Positions 8,036-16,410 of a stretch of DNA of 31,724 nt are shown here, in pieces (the first letter of the stretch is position 1; the number at the start of each line of letters is the position of its first letter). Position numbers and translations under genes: made by a program. Under the pieces are notes generated by a model. The model saw only the letters and a program-made list of their open reading frames with translations. It was not told the DNA's origin and ran no database searches. This DNA is from Syntrophomonadaceae bacterium (GTDB taxonomy: Bacteria; Bacillota_D; Dethiobacteria; DTU022; PWGO01). The DNA is taken from NCBI GenBank assembly GCA_003554535.1, contig PWGT01000146.1:1-31724 (forward strand). The letters are read 5' to 3'.

Positions 8036-8917
8036 TTGTCCGGAAAAACCATATTTACCGGAAATTCAGAACAGAAATCTACACATAAGAGTCAAATTCA
8101 TAGGGAATTAAACCCCAGACCTCCGATAAAATGGGCAGGAGGTAAAAGTCAATTAATAGCCCGGTTTAAAGATTTTTTCCCGGCCAATTTCGATTTATAC
8201 ATAGAGCCTTTTCTGGGTGGAGGAGCGGTATTCTTTCACTTGCTACCCCTCAATGCCGTTTTAATCGATAATAACGAAGAGCTTATAAACCTTTACCAGG
8301 TCATCCGCGACGATCTAGAAAAACTTCTTTCCAGCCTGGAAGAGCATCAAAACACAGCTGAATACTTTTACAAAATACGCGCTCTCAATCCCCAACAGCT
8401 TGCTAAGATAGAAAGAGCATCCAGATTCCTTTATTTAAATAAAACTGCCTACAACGGGCTATACAGGGTAAACAAGCAAAACAAATTCAATGTGCCTTTC
8501 GGCTATTACCAAAAACCCCGGATAAAAGATGAAGAGAATCTACGTCAGGTTCAGTACGCATTAAAAAATGCAGCAATAATTTTGGGAGATTTCACCCTTG
8601 CCCTTCACTATGCGAAAAAGGCGGCTTTTGTTTACCTTGACCCCCCATATCAACCGCTCTCGAAAACTGCAAATTTTACCGGTTATACTTCGGAAGGGTT
8701 CGATGAAGACAGCCAGGTTCGGCTCGCTAAACTATTTTATCAGCTAGATAAAGAAGGGTGCCTGGTAATGCTCAGCAATTCGGATACTCCTTTCATCCGC
8801 AATTTATACGAAAATTATTTTATTGATGAAGTATTTGCCCGGCGCTCGGTGAACAGCAAGGCGGATAAAAGAGGAGCTATATCGGAGCTGCTCATTAGAA
8901 ATTATCAGGAAAGATAA
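8036..8917 (+). CDS. Dam-type DNA adenine N6-methyltransferase (D12 class)
   Basis: This 293-aa enzyme transfers a methyl group from SAM to adenine in a short DNA site, likely GATC if it follows Dam/DpnM. The opening motif KWAGGKSQL (near 32-40) and the SAM-binding FLGGGAVFF (near 59-67) come first. The catalytic DPPY is at residues 202-205, in the alpha-class order. The C-terminal part (SNSDTPFIRNLY, then SNKADKRG-like text) also fits the class. The start is TTG at 8036 with AAAGGAG 8 bases upstream; the nearby ATG is out of frame. No restriction endonuclease is adjacent, so it looks like an orphan methylase. About 25 residues before KWAGGK are longer than in most relatives. Confidence 0.92.
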   Translation: MSGKTIFTGNSEQKSTHKSQIHRELNPRPPIKWAGGKSQLIARFKDFFPANFDLYIEPFLGGGAVFFHLLPLNAVLIDNNEELINLYQVIRDDLEKLLSSLEEHQNTAEYFYKIRALNPQQLAKIERASRFLYLNKTAYNGLYRVNKQNKFNVPFGYYQKPRIKDEENLRQVQYALKNAAIILGDFTLALHYAKKAAFVYLDPPYQPLSKTANFTGYTSEGFDEDSQVRLAKLFYQLDKEGCLVMLSNSDTPFIRNLYENYFIDEVFARRSVNSKADKRGAISELLIRNYQER

Positions 8918-8989
8918 TGTGCTAAAGTTTAATTAGGAAATTAGCTAACTAGGTAAGCATCTGATCTTCCCCCTTCCCTTCATTGAAAG

Positions 8990-9125
8990 CTCACATCTTT
9001 CCCCTTCCCCCTCGACGGGGGAAGCGGGATGGGGGTGTGTTTTTTCCCTCGATTGTGGGGAATGAGGCTTGGATGTAAATACCCCCTCCTCCTGACCTCC
9101 TCCCGCCAGGGGAGGAGGGAACCTA
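8990..9125. repeat. GC-rich interspersed hairpin repeats in a convergent gap
   Basis: Two hairpins lie between the convergent methylase and phytoene-desaturase-like genes. CTTCCCCC (9004-9011) pairs with GGGGGAAG (9017-9024) and is followed by a GGGATGGGGGTGTGTTTTTT tail. A second hairpin has CCTCCTCCC (9096-9104) facing GGGAGGAGG (9110-9118). The first unit resembles, in inverted orientation, the repeat at 16366-16410. The T-run after the first hairpin could terminate plus-strand transcription. Confidence 0.7.
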
Positions 9126-9150
9126 AGTCTAACTTTATGAACTCTTATGC

Positions 9151-10575
9151 TTAGGGGTGGGATAAATGAGGTTCCAGGGCAATGGCACTTTCAGTAGCCA
9201 GTTCCGTCCCCACCTGATCTTTACCCACATCTGCTCCAACATAATAAAGACCCTCAATGGGAGAAACCGGTGAAGGCCTCAAATTACCTGCCTGGTCCAC
9301 CGTTTGAGCCACTCCCACCGAATCGCCGCAAATCCGCCCCGAAAAGCTGGCAATGTCATCGGGGGTAGATTCCTCACAGAATACAATATGTTTCTCTATG
9401 CCAGGGAAAAATTCGGCTACCTGCTCTTTGATCCGTTTCATCCACACTTCCCATTCCACCTGCCCCGTTTCTGCCGGTGAGCCACCGGAGATAACATAGA
9501 TCGCCTGTTTCCCTTCAGGGGCTATGGAAGAATCGAGATTGGAAGCAGCTACGTACATCCAGGGCAATCTTTCCGGCAGCATTCCCCGGCTCATTTGAGA
9601 AGTAATATTGTCCATATTTCCCGGAATTTCGCCTCCCCAAGGGTAGTCTGTCACTTCCTTGTCCAGAGCATATTTAAGGCTGAACCCCTGGTAAGAATAT
9701 TTGAGATTTTTTACGCCATTCGCGTATTCACGGTCAAACTTTTCTTCCCCTACCAGGTTGAAAACTGTCTCTCCGATCCCCACATTGCTGATTACTTTTG
9801 CAGCTTCTATAAATTTACCATCTGCTATAACACCTCGCACAGTTTTATTTTCTACAACTACCTCCTCCACCGGAGTTTTAAGCTCTAGTTCCGCTCCATT
9901 CCTTTTCGCAGCCTTTAAAAAGGAATTGGGAATTGCCGAAATGCCTTCACCACTGACGGGATATCCAATACCGCGGACACCTGCCCTCACCAGCCTCATT
10001 AGCACTCCCGCCGAAACCTCGTTCATAACTGCCCCCAGGCAAACAGTAGCCACCCCGCCAAATATGTTGTGAAAATATTTATCGGTGGAAAATATATTCA
10101 AAAAAGTCTTGGCATCAACTTGATACAGGTCTTCCATGGATTGAGGCGGCATGCTCAATACCGTAGCATTGAACATGATAATTTTAATTAATTCTTTCAT
10201 TTCCAACTTGAAATTAAATACTTCCTTACCAAGAGAAAGTGGTTTAAATATCCTCCGCTGATAAGGGTCGATCTTCAACATCTTATCATCAACTGCCACC
10301 TGCACACCCCAGTCCATGGCATGGGAATAGCGCGGGGCCAGATCATGGCAATCTATCATCCGGAGCAACTTCCCGTGGGGACCTCGTTCACACCGAAACA
10401 ACACATGGCCGTGATCCATTTTGAAGCCCTCCCTCTGGTAAGTAGCCGTCCTGCCACCGATCATGCTGTTTTTTTCAAGAATAAGGGTTTTATGGCCGTG
10501 ATAAGCCGCAAGAGCCCCGGCGGCAGAACCACCGCATCCGGTTCCAATAACAATAACATCGTATTTATCTTTCAT
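9151..10575 (-). CDS. Phytoene desaturase-like FAD-dependent oxidoreductase
   Basis: This 474-aa flavoprotein is of the CrtI/retinol-saturase-like amine-oxidase superfamily. These enzymes saturate, desaturate or isomerise lipophilic polyenes and related molecules. An N-terminal FAD-binding loop GTGCGGSAAG (near 11-20) and the following acidic ILEKNSMIGGRTAT lead the protein. The C-terminal FAD block GLYYVGADVGKDQVGTE lies near residues 443-459. No membrane segment is obvious. A GGGAGTG box precedes the start. It follows the SCP2-like gene after a 187-bp gap in the same orientation, so it may be co-transcribed or have its own promoter. No carotenoid synthesis gene is nearby, so a carotenoid role is not supported. 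A substrate shared with the SCP2-like proteins is inferred. Confidence 0.85.
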   Translation of the reverse strand: MKDKYDVIVIGTGCGGSAAGALAAYHGHKTLILEKNSMIGGRTATYQREGFKMDHGHVLFRCERGPHGKLLRMIDCHDLAPRYSHAMDWGVQVAVDDKMLKIDPYQRRIFKPLSLGKEVFNFKLEMKELIKIIMFNATVLSMPPQSMEDLYQVDAKTFLNIFSTDKYFHNIFGGVATVCLGAVMNEVSAGVLMRLVRAGVRGIGYPVSGEGISAIPNSFLKAAKRNGAELELKTPVEEVVVENKTVRGVIADGKFIEAAKVISNVGIGETVFNLVGEEKFDREYANGVKNLKYSYQGFSLKYALDKEVTDYPWGGEIPGNMDNITSQMSRGMLPERLPWMYVAASNLDSSIAPEGKQAIYVISGGSPAETGQVEWEVWMKRIKEQVAEFFPGIEKHIVFCEESTPDDIASFSGRICGDSVGVAQTVDQAGNLRPSPVSPIEGLYYVGADVGKDQVGTELATESAIALEPHLSHP

Positions 10576-10762
10576 AACTTAACACTCCCATAACTGACCC
10601 CTTTTCCGGGAAAAGAATATTGTATATTTTAAAACTTGCCTGTTTTCACTCACTCTCAAGCCGCATTGACGACCGCTTTCTTTAAGTGTCGTTGCCGCTA
10701 AAGTGCGTATTTAGCAATTCTAGCCTTAGGGTGCAATCTTTTAACTAAACTCCACCGGAATT

Positions 10763-11185
10763 CTAATGGGGAAGTCTATTTTTTATCCGGGCCTTGATAT
10801 TAAAGGCCGCCGGCATTTGCATCAAAGTTTCAAATATCCAACTCAAAGACTCCGCTTGGAACTCTATTCTGAGATCGCCTTTCTCAATGGCCTCCATGAC
10901 CGACTGCACTATGAGCCGGGGAGTGGGTTTTATGGCAGTAAAGTAGGCATTTGCCGCATTGGAAAAAATAATAGCCACATCCGGGTCGGGATGATCTTCA
11001 CTATTTATGCTCAACTGCCCGTTTTCCAGGAGATACTGCACATTTTCACCCTCTTTTTTGGTTCTAACCACTACAGCCACGTCCCTGGAATTAAGCCTCT
11101 CTTGAAAAGCGTGGTCCATATAAGAAGCAAGGGCGAGCATTCTTTTTAACATCGATCCCAGCCTGAAAAAAATAAATTTGAACAT
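10763..11185 (-). CDS. SCP2-like (sterol carrier protein 2) lipid-binding protein
   Basis: This 140-aa protein has the SCP2 pattern over residues about 30-125. A beta-rich start (RDVAVVVRT) comes first, then a short turn and NGQLSIN. The DPDVAIIFSNAANAYFTAI helix region follows, and finally KGDLRIEFQ with a terminal helix. SCP2 domains bind fatty acyl chains, sterols or other hydrophobic molecules in a tunnel. No signal peptide is evident, though the first 20 residues are fairly hydrophobic. The ATG is one base after the upstream stop and has GGAGGA at 9-base spacing, so it is coupled to the 4-cresol-dehydrogenase-like gene. A similar domain opens the glycyl radical enzyme at 18756. The assignment rests on pattern and spacing, not on a search. 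Confidence 0.65.
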   Translation of the reverse strand: MFKFIFFRLGSMLKRMLALASYMDHAFQERLNSRDVAVVVRTKKEGENVQYLLENGQLSINSEDHPDPDVAIIFSNAANAYFTAIKPTPRLIVQSVMEAIEKGDLRIEFQAESLSWIFETLMQMPAAFNIKARIKNRLPH

Positions 11186-11186
11186 C

Positions 11187-12764
11187 TTACAATTCCTCCA
11201 CCGGCGTTATTAGCTCATAAGGCCTGGTTGTTGTATTGTTAGCTATGGAGTAAGGATCGAGCAATCTCTGAATTTTGGCCATATACTTGGAATACATAAC
11301 CATATCGCGCGGGCTCCCCGGCATAGAACAATAGAAGAACCCGATTCCCTGCTCCATTGAACGAGCCGCTCCCTTAATGCAAGCCCCCGTGGGCTCCCCT
11401 TTGGGTTCCCACATATCAACCAGGCAGGCATGCTCAATATGCATATAATGGCCATCTTCGTCTATGCACATATAGCAATTATCTCTTCCCTCACTGAGCA
11501 TTTTGTCCCGGGCAATGTGCTCCTCTTTTACATCCAGGGAAATAGGTAAGGCATGTTTGTACCCCTGATCTATGGTCTCATAGGAAAAAGGCACTGCTCC
11601 TGTGTTTGCAGAGGTGGGCATATAAGCAGCCTTCCCTATCCACACTGCCTTGACTGCATTCTGGATGGCTATCTCATGGGATCTTTTCCCGAAGATAGTA
11701 GTTTCGTAAATCACCCCACCCGTCTCGGATACGATCTTTTCGAAAACTTTGATTTTGTACTCCAGGGCCCGTTCGCTTTCGGCATTTAAAAAGAAAGTCC
11801 AAAAGCCGTTTCCAAATTTCTCCTTGTATTCTCCCTTCTCTTCCATCTCCAGGTACTCTTCGTTGGAAATAGACATAGCGCTGGTAAAAGCGCCGGCAGC
11901 CCAACGGTTGTTGTAATCAAGTATTTCCGCCTCCCCTAGCCGCAAAAGAGCTTCCGCTTCATTATCCCGGTCGTCCCATACTACATAGCGCAAATAGCTA
12001 TTGGGTATATCCGAGCTGTCAAAAAACGGAGGTGTTCCCTCGCACTCGTACGGGGGGCCGTACCACGGATAAAGTTTGAGCGCCGCCCTGGTAAACACTC
12101 CGTTGCCGCCCATATTGCCAGCCGCGCCTCTCATCATCCCTCGCAAACTGGGACCGGGACCGTCACCACAGAACCAACCGGCATTAGGGGTATTTAATGA
12201 GCCCAGTTTAAGAACTTCTCCTGCCGGGGTAATCCACTCCACAGCCAGCAAATTACGCTCCTGCATAGATGTGCGAACGGAAGTGCCCCCGGTCCCCTGC
12301 ATGCTGGTGCCGCTGGCAAGGTTGGAAGCGTTGGGACCCGCTCCCACCAAATGGGGATTAAGCCCATATTTCATGGTTTCCACCTGAGTTTCGCCGGCAG
12401 TAACGTAGGGCTCGGTAACTGCAAAGGAGTCAGTCACGTTTATCTCCAGGTTATTCATACGCCTCATATCCATCAGCACACAATTTGGGCAGGTAGCCAG
12501 CGCCAATGCCCACCAGGCGGTAGAATGGGCCTTAAACTTGAGCCCATATCTGGCACAAATTCGCAGTACCGCCTGCACTTCTTCTACGCTGCCGGGCAAA
12601 GTCACAGCTATCGGCCTGAACATCCATTGGATACCAATACCAGCCTGGCCCAGGCCATTCATATACGTATATGTCTCCAGCACTCCCGGATCCACCGAGA
12701 TATTATCTTCTCCCAGAGCCTCTACAAATTCGTCATAGGCTTTCTCCGATATGGGTTGAGACAT
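11187..12764 (-). CDS. FAD-binding oxidase of the VAO / 4-cresol dehydrogenase type
   Basis: The 525-aa flavoprotein resembles vanillyl-alcohol oxidase and the flavoprotein subunit of 4-cresol dehydrogenase, enzymes that oxidise or water-hydroxylate activated alkyl carbons. It has an N-terminal PCMH-type FAD domain (RPIAVTLPGSVEEVQAVLR near residue 50, ETQVETMKYGLNPHLVGAG, and GGTSVRTSMQERNLL). A large C-terminal substrate domain ends LLDPYSIANNTTTRP. A GTG nine bases upstream could extend the frame, but it is part of the GGAGGTG ribosome site, so ATG at 12764 is preferred. It starts one base after the iron-sulfur gene stop. The partner cytochrome of classical 4-cresol dehydrogenase is absent; the iron-sulfur protein probably takes the electrons. 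Confidence 0.82.
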   Translation of the reverse strand: MSQPISEKAYDEFVEALGEDNISVDPGVLETYTYMNGLGQAGIGIQWMFRPIAVTLPGSVEEVQAVLRICARYGLKFKAHSTAWWALALATCPNCVLMDMRRMNNLEINVTDSFAVTEPYVTAGETQVETMKYGLNPHLVGAGPNASNLASGTSMQGTGGTSVRTSMQERNLLAVEWITPAGEVLKLGSLNTPNAGWFCGDGPGPSLRGMMRGAAGNMGGNGVFTRAALKLYPWYGPPYECEGTPPFFDSSDIPNSYLRYVVWDDRDNEAEALLRLGEAEILDYNNRWAAGAFTSAMSISNEEYLEMEEKGEYKEKFGNGFWTFFLNAESERALEYKIKVFEKIVSETGGVIYETTIFGKRSHEIAIQNAVKAVWIGKAAYMPTSANTGAVPFSYETIDQGYKHALPISLDVKEEHIARDKMLSEGRDNCYMCIDEDGHYMHIEHACLVDMWEPKGEPTGACIKGAARSMEQGIGFFYCSMPGSPRDMVMYSKYMAKIQRLLDPYSIANNTTTRPYELITPVEEL

Positions 12765-12765
12765 T

Positions 12766-14055
12766 TTAAACACCTCCCACGGCCATGCTGACCAGTTCCA
12801 TAATGTCGTATATCTTTATATCCTGCCCGGTGGATTCCAGAGTGTCTTTGAAATTTCTTTCACACCACGGGCATGCCGTCACCAGGGCATCTGCTCCGGT
12901 AGCCATGGCTTCTTCAATTCTTTCCTTCGCTGAAAAAGAAGCAAAATCATCAAAAGCTTCATATACTCCTGCTCCAGCCCCACAGCACCAGCTAAACAAT
13001 CTATTGCGCTCCATCTCCACCAACTCTATGCCGGGGATGGATTTGATAATCTCCCTGGGTGCCTCATAACAACCATTTAATCCTAATTTAATGGGCTTTT
13101 CAGGAACCGGAGCAAAGATATGGGGTTTTATACGCCGGTATTCACCTTCCCATTTTACGCCCGGCTCGCCTCTTCTACCCAGATGGCAGGGATCATGGTA
13201 GGTTATTCGCAAGGGGACTTTATGGGTAAATCTAATATTGTCCTGTCGCAACAAGCGGCTTATATACTCGCTAATATGCAGAATTTCCACATCCGGCTTT
13301 TTATCCACCAGGGGATAATACTCTTTCAAAGTCCCATTACAGTCCGCACACATTACCACAATTTTGGAAGCTCCCGAAGCTTTAACCCGGCTTAGAAAAT
13401 CATCGGCATAATTAATAAAGTTTCCCCGGTATCCCATCTCATAAATCCTGCCGCCGCAGCACGCTTCGTCTTTGCCGGCAATCCCGATATCCGCGCCGGC
13501 TTTTTTCATAATATTAACTGCTGCCCTTGCCACCTGCCAGAATTCTTGATCATAGGAAATGCGGCATCCTACATGGAAAAACACATCCGCCTTTTCCTGA
13601 TTAATATCCTTCACATCCAGATCTTGAGCCCAGTTTCCACGATTGGCTTTGGGCTCCCCAAAAACATTGTCCTCTCTTTTAAGCGCATCCACCAGCATGG
13701 AATGCTCGGGGATCAAGTGGCCTTGCTCTACAAAATAAGTCCTCAGTTCCTGCATAACTTCAATGGGATTCAGATTATAGTTATAAGTGCGGCACTGAGA
13801 CTGGCAACTGCCACACATAGTGCATTCAAAGACGATCTGCTCCATTGTCTCTGTGATTTCTGCCAACCTCCCCTCCACTATGGCATGGGCCAGGATCACC
13901 CTCCCGCCGGCTGCCCAGGAGTGAAAATTACGAAAGGCAATTGAAGGACACCCGTAAGCGAAGCGGCGGCTTTTTATTATTTGAAAGGGGGTAAATTTAC
14001 ACAGCGAACAACGGTGACAATGGGACATTTCATAATAGTAATCGCCAAGGCTCAT
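12766..14055 (-). CDS. HdrD/GlcF-like iron-sulfur electron-transfer protein (CCG domains)
   Basis: This 429-aa protein resembles heterodisulfide reductase subunit D and glycolate oxidase iron-sulfur subunits. The N-terminus carries HCHRCSLC and then CTMCGSCQSQC near residues 95-105, likely ferredoxin-type cluster ligands. Two cysteine-rich CCG domains follow, with DEACCGG near 197-203 and FSWCCGAGAGVYEAF near 350-364, plus MCADCNG and ACPWCERNF. It contains no membrane segments, so it is likely a soluble electron carrier or reductase. It is flanked on both sides by FAD oxidases with one-base gaps, so it most likely accepts electrons from one or both. The ribosome site AAGGAG is 7 bases before the ATG. 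Confidence 0.86.
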   Translation of the reverse strand: MSLGDYYYEMSHCHRCSLCKFTPFQIIKSRRFAYGCPSIAFRNFHSWAAGGRVILAHAIVEGRLAEITETMEQIVFECTMCGSCQSQCRTYNYNLNPIEVMQELRTYFVEQGHLIPEHSMLVDALKREDNVFGEPKANRGNWAQDLDVKDINQEKADVFFHVGCRISYDQEFWQVARAAVNIMKKAGADIGIAGKDEACCGGRIYEMGYRGNFINYADDFLSRVKASGASKIVVMCADCNGTLKEYYPLVDKKPDVEILHISEYISRLLRQDNIRFTHKVPLRITYHDPCHLGRRGEPGVKWEGEYRRIKPHIFAPVPEKPIKLGLNGCYEAPREIIKSIPGIELVEMERNRLFSWCCGAGAGVYEAFDDFASFSAKERIEEAMATGADALVTACPWCERNFKDTLESTGQDIKIYDIMELVSMAVGGV

Positions 14056-14056
14056 T

Positions 14057-15526
14057 TCAATTCTCCTTGAAACAAAGTTTTCCGGGATTCATGACATTGC
14101 CGGGATCAAATATATCTTTAAGACCGCGAGCATACTTAACAAAAGTATCACTGTAAGGATACACCAGTTCAGACCAGACACCGTATGGCCTGGAATAATA
14201 TCCACCCAGGTTAAAAATCCTCTGGCTGAGGTCATTGAAAAAACCCTCCATACCCGGGGCTTTTGCCAGGGAAGTATACAGGTCAAATTCGCAATGGCAA
14301 CCTGTTCCCTGCATTACTAGCTGCAAATACACGCCTATCGAGGCAGGATCATGTCCATTTTCGTAAGCTGCCTGCTGAGCTGTTTCTATAAACTCGGGAG
14401 TTCGGGAAAGAGAGGTTAGGAAAAACACTTCCCGGCAATCTCCCTTGAACCTGGTTTTCCAGTAAGGATCCTCCGAGGTTTTCCGCAGAACTTTATCCCG
14501 GTAGAAAGATCCCCTGATACCGCCTATTTTTTCTTCTAAGCTCATTCCCCATTTTTCAACTTCTTTTTGAACATCAGCATTCTTATAGTTAAATTGCTCA
14601 GCCGGTAACTCTCCATATCCGCCAATACTGGTCACCAATATCCAGGGCGGGAGTTTCTCCTGCAGGGCAGATATCCGGGAAGGGTTCTTTTCCAGGAGAC
14701 AGGCAAAATTAAGGCTGTTAAGGATATACATCTCATCCGGGAGGCGGAGATACATCAAGCGATAAGAAATCTCAATCAGCTTATCTAAATTCTCAGCCCC
14801 TACAAAAAAGACTTTTTCCAGTTCAGGCAAAAGCTCGCATCTTAGCGAAAGCCAGGTACAAATGGCATAACTTCCCTGCGAACCCTGGGCAATTCGCCTA
14901 ACATCCATAGTTAAAGGCGATAGGGGCGATTTCTGGGCTCCTCCTACTTTGCGCTGATCTTCCAGGGTCTTGCCGGGGCCTGCGCCACCTCCAGTGCGCA
15001 TACAGTACCCATCGCCAAGCACCAGCTCAGAAGATGCCACCGGATCCCCCAGATCCCATGCATACTTGGGAACAGTAAACGGCTCTCTCTCCATGAAAGC
15101 CCCTACCACGGATTTATTCCCCCTGGGTAAAAGGGGAAACATGCTGCGCAAACCGACCTTATCCAACTCTTGTTGAAGCTGGTCAAAAGTAACGCCAGGC
15201 TCCACCACAGCCACTCTATTACGCCTGTTTATCCAATTGATACGATTCATCCTACTCAAATCAACCACAACCGCTCCGTCGGTGGCAGGAACGGTATCTC
15301 CCCTAAAGCGGGGAGGCCCGGAGCTTACCGGCACCAGTTTCAGGTTTTTTTGCCGAGCAAGTTTTACTATTTCTTGGATTTCTTCTGATTTGCGAGGTCT
15401 TACCACCAATTCAGGCCGGCGGGAGCTAACATAAGAATTATCACTGGCGTAATCCTGCAATTGTTGGGGATCATCAATAACATACTTGCTTCCTATTATT
15501 TTTTTGAAGTTTTTTTTAGGTATCAA
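14057..15526 (-). CDS. FAD-binding oxidoreductase (GlcD-like, PCMH-type)
   Basis: This 489-aa flavoprotein has a PCMH FAD domain. ELVVRPRKSEEIQEIVKLAR is near residues 39-58, VAVVEPGVTFDQL near 105-117, and the C-terminus ends KDIFDPGNVMNPGKLC, typical of GlcD/lactate-dehydrogenase relatives. The pyrophosphate loop is unusual: the common GG-T-GLSGG text is replaced by PVSSGPPRFRGD. The start is TTG at 15526, three bases after the upstream stop, with only a weak GGGGT box. It is divergent from both the VAO-type gene of the same operon and the lactate-linked GlcD at 26513. A second substrate dehydrogenation in the same pathway is a reasonable guess. Confidence 0.84.
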   Translation of the reverse strand: MIPKKNFKKIIGSKYVIDDPQQLQDYASDNSYVSSRRPELVVRPRKSEEIQEIVKLARQKNLKLVPVSSGPPRFRGDTVPATDGAVVVDLSRMNRINWINRRNRVAVVEPGVTFDQLQQELDKVGLRSMFPLLPRGNKSVVGAFMEREPFTVPKYAWDLGDPVASSELVLGDGYCMRTGGGAGPGKTLEDQRKVGGAQKSPLSPLTMDVRRIAQGSQGSYAICTWLSLRCELLPELEKVFFVGAENLDKLIEISYRLMYLRLPDEMYILNSLNFACLLEKNPSRISALQEKLPPWILVTSIGGYGELPAEQFNYKNADVQKEVEKWGMSLEEKIGGIRGSFYRDKVLRKTSEDPYWKTRFKGDCREVFFLTSLSRTPEFIETAQQAAYENGHDPASIGVYLQLVMQGTGCHCEFDLYTSLAKAPGMEGFFNDLSQRIFNLGGYYSRPYGVWSELVYPYSDTFVKYARGLKDIFDPGNVMNPGKLCFKEN

Positions 15527-15529
15527 TTT

Positions 15530-16120
15530 TTATACCCCACACTTCTTGAACACCTGGTCACAAAAAGGTGCCATGGATTCATCAATCTTATCCAGTACTT
15601 CTTTGGTTAAAAACTCGGAAGCAGGTACGGCCAACTTAAATAAAATAGAGCCGCCTTTCCAGTCTTCTCCAAGCCAGGCAGCAAATTCTTCAAGCCGGTG
15701 GACTTTAACTCTGGTCTTTTTAGTGGCAGTATCTTCAACAAACTCAACAATGGGAAGCCTCAAATTATTGATATCGCCTTCCGAAGCCCGGAGTTTTTTC
15801 AACCCCAAACCTATCTTATACTTGCGGATACTGTTTCCTCTTTTTATTAAAAACTGCTTGCCCCACAACCGCGGTAATAACTCATAAAAATACAGCAGAA
15901 ACTCCTTGCCTGCTGTAATAGACCTGCTATCTACTTCAAAGCTCCCGTAGTCGCCTTCCGCCTTTATTCCTTCTGCTCCTATGGTAACTTTCCCCAGAGT
16001 AGTGAGAGTATTTGACTTAACTTCTTCCCTGGTTATTTCATTGTTTTTAATTTTTTCCGAAAGATGTTTTACTCGTGGCTTATACTCTTCGGGAATTTTA
16101 GGGAAATCAGCAAAAGCCAT
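15530..16120 (-). CDS. Uncharacterised 196-aa protein, first gene of the flavoprotein operon
   Basis: I do not recognise a family. The protein is soluble-looking, with no signal peptide or membrane segment. It is rich in Lys and Glu, with an N-terminal helical region (EEYKPRVKHLSEKIKNNEIT), a central predicted beta section and a C-terminus ending in Cys residues (FCDQVFKKCGV). The KVTIGAEGIKAEGDYGSFEVD section and RLPIVEFVEDTATKKTRVKVH suggest beta strands. The ATG has a GGAGGAG ribosome site. It is the promoter-proximal gene, 150 bases downstream of a consensus promoter, and its stop is three bases from the next start. That spacing makes it a real and probably functional member of the operon. 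Confidence 0.8.
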   Translation of the reverse strand: MAFADFPKIPEEYKPRVKHLSEKIKNNEITREEVKSNTLTTLGKVTIGAEGIKAEGDYGSFEVDSRSITAGKEFLLYFYELLPRLWGKQFLIKRGNSIRKYKIGLGLKKLRASEGDINNLRLPIVEFVEDTATKKTRVKVHRLEEFAAWLGEDWKGGSILFKLAVPASEFLTKEVLDKIDESMAPFCDQVFKKCGV

Positions 16121-16278
16121 GGCTCCTCCGCCTTTCAGTATTTGCCAAACAAAAAAAGAACTAAAAACCGCTATACTCTATTCCCTAATTCGTATCCCAA
16201 TTAAGATAAATAGTAAGATGAATTATGTAGATTTTACCTGAATTTGCATAAATGACAAGAATTTTCTTACCTCTGTGA

Positions 16279-16307
16279 ATTATAGCAATATTCTGTTACA
16301 ATGTCAA
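16279..16307 (-). promoter_or_regulatory. Consensus sigma-A promoter of the flavoprotein operon
   Basis: On the minus strand TTGACA (16307-16302) and TATAAT (16284-16279) are both perfect hexamers with the ideal 17-base spacer. The predicted start is near 16272, giving a roughly 150-base untranslated leader before the gene at 16120. A promoter this strong suggests high expression or control by a repressor. Confidence 0.85.
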
Positions 16308-16365
16308 CGAAGGGAAAGATAAAACAAAAAGTAACTATTCAGGTATTGCTGGAAAAAGAGTAAAA

Positions 16366-16410
16366 ACACCCCCACCCCGCCCCTCCCCCATCAAGGGGGA
16401 GGGCGAAGGC
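16366..16410. repeat. GC-rich interspersed hairpin repeat, second locus
   Basis: CCCTCCCCC (16381-16389) pairs with GGGGGAGGG (16395-16403) around ATCAA. With the flanking ACACCCCCACCCCGCC it matches, in inverted orientation, the unit near 9000-9040. The sequence style is that of small interspersed intergenic repeats. Confidence 0.7.

Noticed and set aside
8990..9125. GC-rich hairpins as a CRISPR array.
   Set aside because: There are only two or three unequal units with no regular spacers.
9151..10575. Carotenoid biosynthesis role for the phytoene-desaturase-like protein.
   Set aside because: No phytoene synthase or other carotenoid gene is present; the neighbours are flavin dehydrogenases and SCP2-like proteins.
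10600..10620. CTTTTCCGGGAAAAG palindrome upstream of the phytoene-desaturase-like gene as an operator or terminator.
   Set aside because: It is a lone short palindrome without a T-run and with no regulator that can be tied to it.
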